From Clostridia bacterium (GTDB lineage Bacteria > Bacillota > Clostridia > Oscillospirales > Acutalibacteraceae): a DNA stretch of 19,545 nucleotides. The DNA is taken from assembly GCA_017501865.1 (NCBI GenBank), contig JAFVWD010000353.1, positions 1 to 19,545 of the forward strand, written 5' to 3'. The notes below the pieces were generated by a model that saw nothing but the letters and a program-made list of their open reading frames with translations, did no database searches and was not told the origin of the DNA. Position 1 is the first letter of the stretch; each line of letters starts with the position of its first letter. Shown here piece by piece: positions 16,200 to 19,545 of the stretch. A program made the translations under genes and the position numbers.

Positions 16200-16660
16200 T
16201 TTCACGGGAGCATTTTATGAAAGAAGCTTTGCATCTTGCAAGGCTTTCGGCAGAAGAGGGCGAGGTTCCCGTAGGTGCAGTTGTTGTGTGTGACAATGTT
16301 ATTGTCGGTACGGGAAGAAATCGCCGTGAAAAAGAAAAGAATGCACTTTGCCACGCAGAAATTGAAGCAATTGATAATGCGTGCAAAAGCTTAGGGGGCT
16401 GGAGGCTTTTTAAATGCGACCTTTATGTTACGCTTGAGCCGTGCCCTATGTGTGCGGGTGCTATTATAAACTCGCGGATTAAAAATGTGTATTTCGGTGC
16501 GAGTGACTATAAAAATGGCGCTTGCGGTTCCGTTGTAAATCTGTTCGATTTGGATTTTAACCATAAGCCAAATTATGAAAGAGGCATTCTTGAAGAAGAA
16601 TGTAGCGGAATCCTGACAGAATTCTTTAAAAATTTAAGAAAAACGAAGGCAGGGGAATAA
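16196..16660 (+). CDS. tadA: tRNA-specific adenosine deaminase TadA
   Basis: 154 residues, normal length. It deaminates A34 of tRNA-Arg(ACG) to inosine. The zinc site is HAEIEA (His53, catalytic Glu55) plus PCPMC (Cys83, Cys86), preceded by VPVGAVVV and followed by YFGASDYKNGACGS. The start overlaps the stop of the CPBP gene in an ATGA. An alternative in-frame ATG at 16217, preceded by GGGAG, would remove seven residues and is nearly as plausible. The luxS ATG follows 1 base after its stop. Confidence 0.94.
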   Translation: MISREHFMKEALHLARLSAEEGEVPVGAVVVCDNVIVGTGRNRREKEKNALCHAEIEAIDNACKSLGGWRLFKCDLYVTLEPCPMCAGAIINSRIKNVYFGASDYKNGACGSVVNLFDLDFNHKPNYERGILEEECSGILTEFFKNLRKTKAGE

Positions 16661-16661
16661 T

Positions 16662-17126
16662 ATGGAAAGAATAGCAAGCTTCAGTGTAGACCATAACAAA
16701 TTAAACAGGGGTATGTACATATCCCGCGTCGATGGTGATGTTGTTACTTATGATATAAGAACAAGAAAACCAAATGTAGAAGAGGTTATGGAAAACGGTG
16801 CAATTCATACAGCAGAACATCTTTTTGCTACTTATGTAAGAAATAGTGAGTTTAAGGATAATATAATTTATTTCGGACCTATGGGTTGCAGAACAGGATT
16901 TTACTTCCTTACAACAAAAATGTCACACGAGGATGTGCTGGCACTTACTAAAGATGCTCTCAAGTTTATTGCTGAGTTCAAAGGTGAAATACCGGGTGTG
17001 AGTGCAATTGAGTGCGGTAATTACCGTGATCACGATTTGGAGGGTGCAAAAAAAGAGGGCTTAGACCAATTTAATGTGCTGAAAAACTGGACAGTAGAAA
17101 AAATGATTTACGAAAACAATTATTAA
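16662..17126 (+). CDS. luxS: S-ribosylhomocysteine lyase LuxS
   Basis: 154 residues, normal length. It cleaves S-ribosylhomocysteine to homocysteine and DPD, the precursor of autoinducer-2, in the activated methyl cycle. The metal ligands and catalytic residues are visible: HTAEH (His49, Glu52, His53), the cysteine of GCRTGFY (Cys76) and Cys118 in ECGNYRDHDL. Other marks are FSVDHNKLNRGMY and the C-terminal LKNWTVEKMIY. The AGGGG ribosome binding site lies in the last codons of tadA, 1 base separates the two genes, and translation is probably coupled. A hairpin follows. No other methyl-cycle gene (such as pfs) is in the window. Confidence 0.96.
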   Translation: MERIASFSVDHNKLNRGMYISRVDGDVVTYDIRTRKPNVEEVMENGAIHTAEHLFATYVRNSEFKDNIIYFGPMGCRTGFYFLTTKMSHEDVLALTKDALKFIAEFKGEIPGVSAIECGNYRDHDLEGAKKEGLDQFNVLKNWTVEKMIYENNY

Positions 17127-17159
17127 TTCAGGTGAATTTCAGGATTTATGCAAAGAGAA

Positions 17160-17196
17160 GCGAGTCGGTGTATTAATATACATCGGCTCGTTGTTG
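17160..17196 (+). terminator. Probable terminator after luxS
   Basis: Stem CGAGTCGGTGTAT (17161-17173) and ATACATCGGCTCG (17178-17190), 13 pairs including two G-U pairs, loop TAAT, followed by TTGTTGTG. The hairpin is strong but the T-tract is broken, so termination may be incomplete. Confidence 0.65.
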
Positions 17197-17260
17197 TGAT
17201 ATTACACAATAATATAAGGGGTTTATTGGTGTTTTTCTACAAAGAAAAAGCATTGTTTTC

Positions 17261-17290
17261 TTGAAACAAGTAATTCATATATGATATAAT
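17261..17290 (+). promoter_or_regulatory. Promoter of the HEAT protein-glycosyltransferase unit
   Basis: TTGAAA (17261-17266), an 18-base spacer and TATAAT (17285-17290) with an extended TGA before the -10 (17282-17284). The leader is about 50 bases. A small inverted repeat, TTGTTT (17253-17258) and AAACAA (17264-17269), overlaps the -35 and could be an operator. Confidence 0.6.
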
Positions 17291-17349
17291 GCATATAATT
17301 CATAATAAATGTATATTTATGCAGACAAAAAACAGAGAGAGGGGTAAAA

Positions 17350-18405
17350 ATGAAAATACTTGCAGAATTCATTAATCTGGCAAATATAATTTTTGCGGTT
17401 ATTCTTGTAGCTTTTGTTTTAATGCTTATAGGCTTTCATTTTTATACAGAAATAAAAGCCCTGCTTAACAAAAGACTCGAAAACAAGATTAAAAATTTAC
17501 TTGACGGTGATGAAAAAAGCAGAAGTAGAATAAGCAAAATAAGAAGTCTTTATACAGTCAGAGGAATAAGAGTTTTACATAATTTATCAAAAAATCTTGA
17601 CGACCCTCAGGCAGAGCTTCTCAGAGAAGCACTCAGTACTGAGAAATTTTCAAAATATATAAGGGCAAACCTTACATTCAAGAAGCAAGCCATAGCTATT
17701 TTAACAACCAAGTTGATAGGCGATTTAAAATTAAACGAGTTTACTCCGGAGGTGCTCAGTAACCTGAAAAAATGGGAGGACCATTCTGAAACTCAGCAAA
17801 TAGGTCTTTTAGCATTGATACTCAACAATCGTGAAAGAGAATTAACAGAGCTTTTGTCTTACGAGGGCTTCAGGCTTGCAATTTCTTTCAGGGCAACAAA
17901 AGAGCTTATGGAAGCATTCCCGGGAAATAAAAAAGAATTTTTTAAAGAGCTTCTTTCAAGAAAGTGTGACACTTACATATACCGTGCCTGTATGCATTGC
18001 ATAGGCAACGAAAATATTTCTGAGCTTGCCCCTCAGGTAATGGAGTTTTTAAGCTCAGAAAATCTTAATGTACGCATAAGTGCAACCCGTGCGTTAGGTG
18101 CACTTAAATATGTTCCTGCAAAGGAAAAACTGCAGGAATTACTTCACCACAGCGAGTGGGAGCTTTCTTGTGCAATTGTTGAGGCACTTGCGGAAATTTC
18201 ACCTGATGAATGCTACGATATAATTTTGCCTTATGTATTTCATAAGGAGTGGTGGGTTCGTTACCGTACCGCAGAAACACTTGCATCACTTCCTTTTACA
18301 GAAAAGCTCAGGGAAGATGTAGAAAAAAGCGGTGACAACTACGCCAAAGAAATTGTTTTTTATATGCTTGAAAGAAAACAGCTTGGGAGGGGTGCAAATG
18401 GCTAA
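17350..18405 (+). CDS. Membrane-anchored HEAT-repeat protein
   Basis: 351 residues. One N-terminal hydrophobic segment (about 8-32, LANIIFAVILVAFVLMLIGF) anchors the protein, with the remainder probably cytoplasmic. The body is alpha-helical. Two to four HEAT-like repeats are visible between about 215 and 335, for example ENLNVRISATRALGALKYV, then HSEWELSCAIVEALAEI and KEWWVRYRTAETLASLP. HEAT repeats bind partner proteins; no catalytic motif is seen. The ribosome binding site AGAGGGG lies 6 bases before the ATG. The end overlaps the start of the glycosyltransferase by 8 bases, so the two are coupled and probably act together in polysaccharide synthesis. The partnership is inferred from the overlap. 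Confidence 0.85.
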   Translation: MKILAEFINLANIIFAVILVAFVLMLIGFHFYTEIKALLNKRLENKIKNLLDGDEKSRSRISKIRSLYTVRGIRVLHNLSKNLDDPQAELLREALSTEKFSKYIRANLTFKKQAIAILTTKLIGDLKLNEFTPEVLSNLKKWEDHSETQQIGLLALILNNRERELTELLSYEGFRLAISFRATKELMEAFPGNKKEFFKELLSRKCDTYIYRACMHCIGNENISELAPQVMEFLSSENLNVRISATRALGALKYVPAKEKLQELLHHSEWELSCAIVEALAEISPDECYDIILPYVFHKEWWVRYRTAETLASLPFTEKLREDVEKSGDNYAKEIVFYMLERKQLGRGANG

Positions 18406-19438
18406 CGAAATAATATCTGCAATTTTTACATTTTTCAATTTTTGCTCAGCAGGTTATGTGTTGGTTGTGAGCATTACTTACCTTATTCAGCTTATTTATG
18501 CTTTTATAGGTTTAAAAAAATATAAAAAAGAGCTTGACTGTTCAGACAGTGACAGGTTTACAGATTCAGAAAATATTGTGCCTATAAGTGTAATTGTTCC
18601 GGCATTTAATGAAGAACCGACTATTTGTGACACCGTGCACAACCTTCTTTCACTTGACTACCCGACATATGAAATAATAGCCGTAAACGACGGTTCAAAT
18701 GACGGTACTCTTGCAAAGCTTGTAAATGAGTTTAATCTTATTGAAATAAACGAGCCGTTCAAGGTTTCTATAACAACAGAAAAGGTAAAAGCAGTTTACC
18801 GTTCGGTAAAATTCCCCTCTTTAGTAGTTGTAGATAAGGAAAACGGCGGTAAGGCAGATGCTTTAAATTCAGGAATTAATATTTCACAATATCCTGTTTT
18901 TGTTTCGGTAGATGCGGACTCTGTTCTTGAGGATACATCGCTTGTAAGAATAGTTTATTCGTTTATGAACGACCCCGATTGTGTTGCAATTGGCGGAACT
19001 GTAAGAATCAACAGCGGATGCGAAATAGAAAACGGTAAATTAAAAAAGGTTTCTCTTACAGGCAATCCATTGTTTATGATTCAGACAAATGAGTATTTAA
19101 GAGACTTTCTGACAGGAAGAATTGCTCTTAATGAAATGGGAACGCTTTTAATAATTTCAGGTGCTTTTGGTGCATTTAAAAAACAAGCCGTTATTGAGGT
19201 CGGAGGTTACACACCAAAGTGTATAGGCGAAGATATAGAGCTGGTTGTTAAGCTTCATAAAAACAGTCTTGAGAATGAGCGCAACTCAACTGTCAGATTT
19301 ATGCCTGACCCTGTTTGCTGGACTCAACCGCCGGATAATATACGCGACTTAATAAAACAAAGAAAACGTTGGCATATAGGTCTTGCAGATACACTTTTGA
19401 AGCATAGAGTGAGTGTATTCGAACCAAATATGCCTTAA
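18398..19438 (+). CDS. Family 2 (processive-type) glycosyltransferase, truncated at the C-terminus
   Basis: 346 residues from the ATG at 18398, which has GGGAGGGG just upstream; the frame is open further upstream but only inside the HEAT gene. The N-terminus has hydrophobic segments (about 5-38). The GT-A domain has VIVPAFNEEPT, VNDGSNDGT (about 96-104), GGKADALNSGI, the DxD motif in VDADS (171-175), GEDIELVVKLH, and QRKRW (321-325), the QxxRW signature of processive synthases such as cellulose and hyaluronan synthase. Related enzymes continue with two or more membrane segments. Here the protein stops soon after QRKRW, at a TAA created by an inverted-repeat element at 19433. It is therefore probably inactive, or was before the insertion part of a longer enzyme. 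Confidence 0.85.
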   Translation: MANEIISAIFTFFNFCSAGYVLVVSITYLIQLIYAFIGLKKYKKELDCSDSDRFTDSENIVPISVIVPAFNEEPTICDTVHNLLSLDYPTYEIIAVNDGSNDGTLAKLVNEFNLIEINEPFKVSITTEKVKAVYRSVKFPSLVVVDKENGGKADALNSGINISQYPVFVSVDADSVLEDTSLVRIVYSFMNDPDCVAIGGTVRINSGCEIENGKLKKVSLTGNPLFMIQTNEYLRDFLTGRIALNEMGTLLIISGAFGAFKKQAVIEVGGYTPKCIGEDIELVVKLHKNSLENERNSTVRFMPDPVCWTQPPDNIRDLIKQRKRWHIGLADTLLKHRVSVFEPNMP

Positions 19439-19540
19439 ATGTCCGATTTCACGCACCTTTTGTATTTTTTTGTCTTGATATACGCCAGTATAACTACGTC
19501 AAAGAAAATCCAAAATGTACGAGACCTCGGACATTTTAGG
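19433..19540. mobile_element. Short inverted-repeat element (MITE-like) or end of an IS, inserted in the glycosyltransferase
   Basis: Ends CCTTAAATGTCCGA (19433-19446) and TCGGACATTTTAGG (19527-19540) are inverted repeats matching at 13 of 14 positions, giving a 108-base unit. A tighter reading is a perfect 9-bp repeat (AATGTCCGA, 19438-19446; TCGGACATT, 19527-19535) flanked on both sides by TTA, which could be a 3-bp target duplication. The inside has no transposase, only a T-rich stretch and an inner repeat of the same motif at 19511-19524. 108 is a multiple of three, and the glycosyltransferase frame would resume with TTC after it. Because the window ends 5 bases later, this could instead be the terminal region of a larger IS. 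Confidence 0.5.
19511..19540. repeat. Near-perfect palindrome at the right end of the element
   Basis: CCAAAATGTACGAG (19511-19524) faces CTCGGACATTTTAGG (19526-19540): 13 of 14 pairs with one extra T. Together with 19438-19446 this makes three copies of an AAATGTnCGA motif within 105 bases. Such clustered subterminal repeats are typical of transposase-binding ends. Confidence 0.5.
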
Positions 19541-19545
19541 TTCTG

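Noticed and set aside
18332..18397. Upstream GTG start for the glycosyltransferase
   Set aside because: The 22 added residues lie within the HEAT gene, have no family character, and the ATG at 18398 has a strong ribosome binding site.
19439..19545. Small open frame starting at the ATG just after the glycosyltransferase stop
   Set aside because: It runs through the inverted-repeat element in the same frame as the glycosyltransferase, has no ribosome binding site, and is better explained as inserted non-coding DNA.

Overview
The window is AT-rich bacterial DNA, densely coded on both strands. The gene set suggests an anaerobic member of the Bacillota, class Clostridia, probably a gut Oscillospiraceae/Ruminococcaceae-type organism. 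Supporting features are a GlgC/GlgD paralogue pair, a Noc-like ParB beside rsmG, zapA, mnmE, luxS, strong AGGAGG-type ribosome binding sites and intrinsic terminators. This placement is inferred from gene content, not from a database comparison. No rRNA, tRNA, CRISPR array, prophage or complete transposase gene was seen.

Layout. (1) 1-4330, plus strand: glycogen synthesis operon, glgC (5' end outside the window), glgD, a small zinc-ribbon membrane protein and glgA, closed by a strong hairpin terminator. (2) 4341-4961, minus strand: an XRE-type regulator. Its short upstream region carries a perfect 9-bp inverted repeat shared with the divergent plus-strand genes. (3) 5023-11369, plus strand: a tightly packed run of a histidine phosphatase, an amidohydrolase-2 protein, an FAD oxidoreductase, a GH31 alpha-glucosidase-type gene broken by one in-frame TAG, and rsmG, ending in a terminator. 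(4) 11536-12372, plus strand: a Noc/ParB-family protein. (5) 12539-14746, minus strand: zapA-dut-mnmE operon with a recognisable promoter. (6) 14991-17126, plus strand: CPBP membrane protease, tadA and luxS. (7) 17350-19438, plus strand: a membrane-anchored HEAT-repeat protein overlapping a processive-type family 2 glycosyltransferase. The glycosyltransferase is cut off before its C-terminal membrane part by a short inverted-repeat element at the right edge of the window.

How the genes fit together. GlgC, GlgD and GlgA make ADP-glucose and polymerise it into glycogen. The GH31 enzyme could act on alpha-glucans, but as written it is split between its two catalytic aspartates. rsmG, noc and mnmE are usually neighbours in the oriC-proximal cluster of Bacillota. 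Here they are still close, but mnmE is inverted and mnmG is missing, which suggests a rearranged remnant. The HEAT protein and glycosyltransferase look like part of an exopolysaccharide synthesis unit disabled by insertion.

I do not see a clearly new defence or mobile system. The observations most worth a second look are the lone TAG in GH31 (with no TAG used as a natural stop among 18 genes), the MITE-like element in the glycosyltransferase, the symmetric divergent operator, and the unexplained zinc-ribbon protein inside the glycogen operon.
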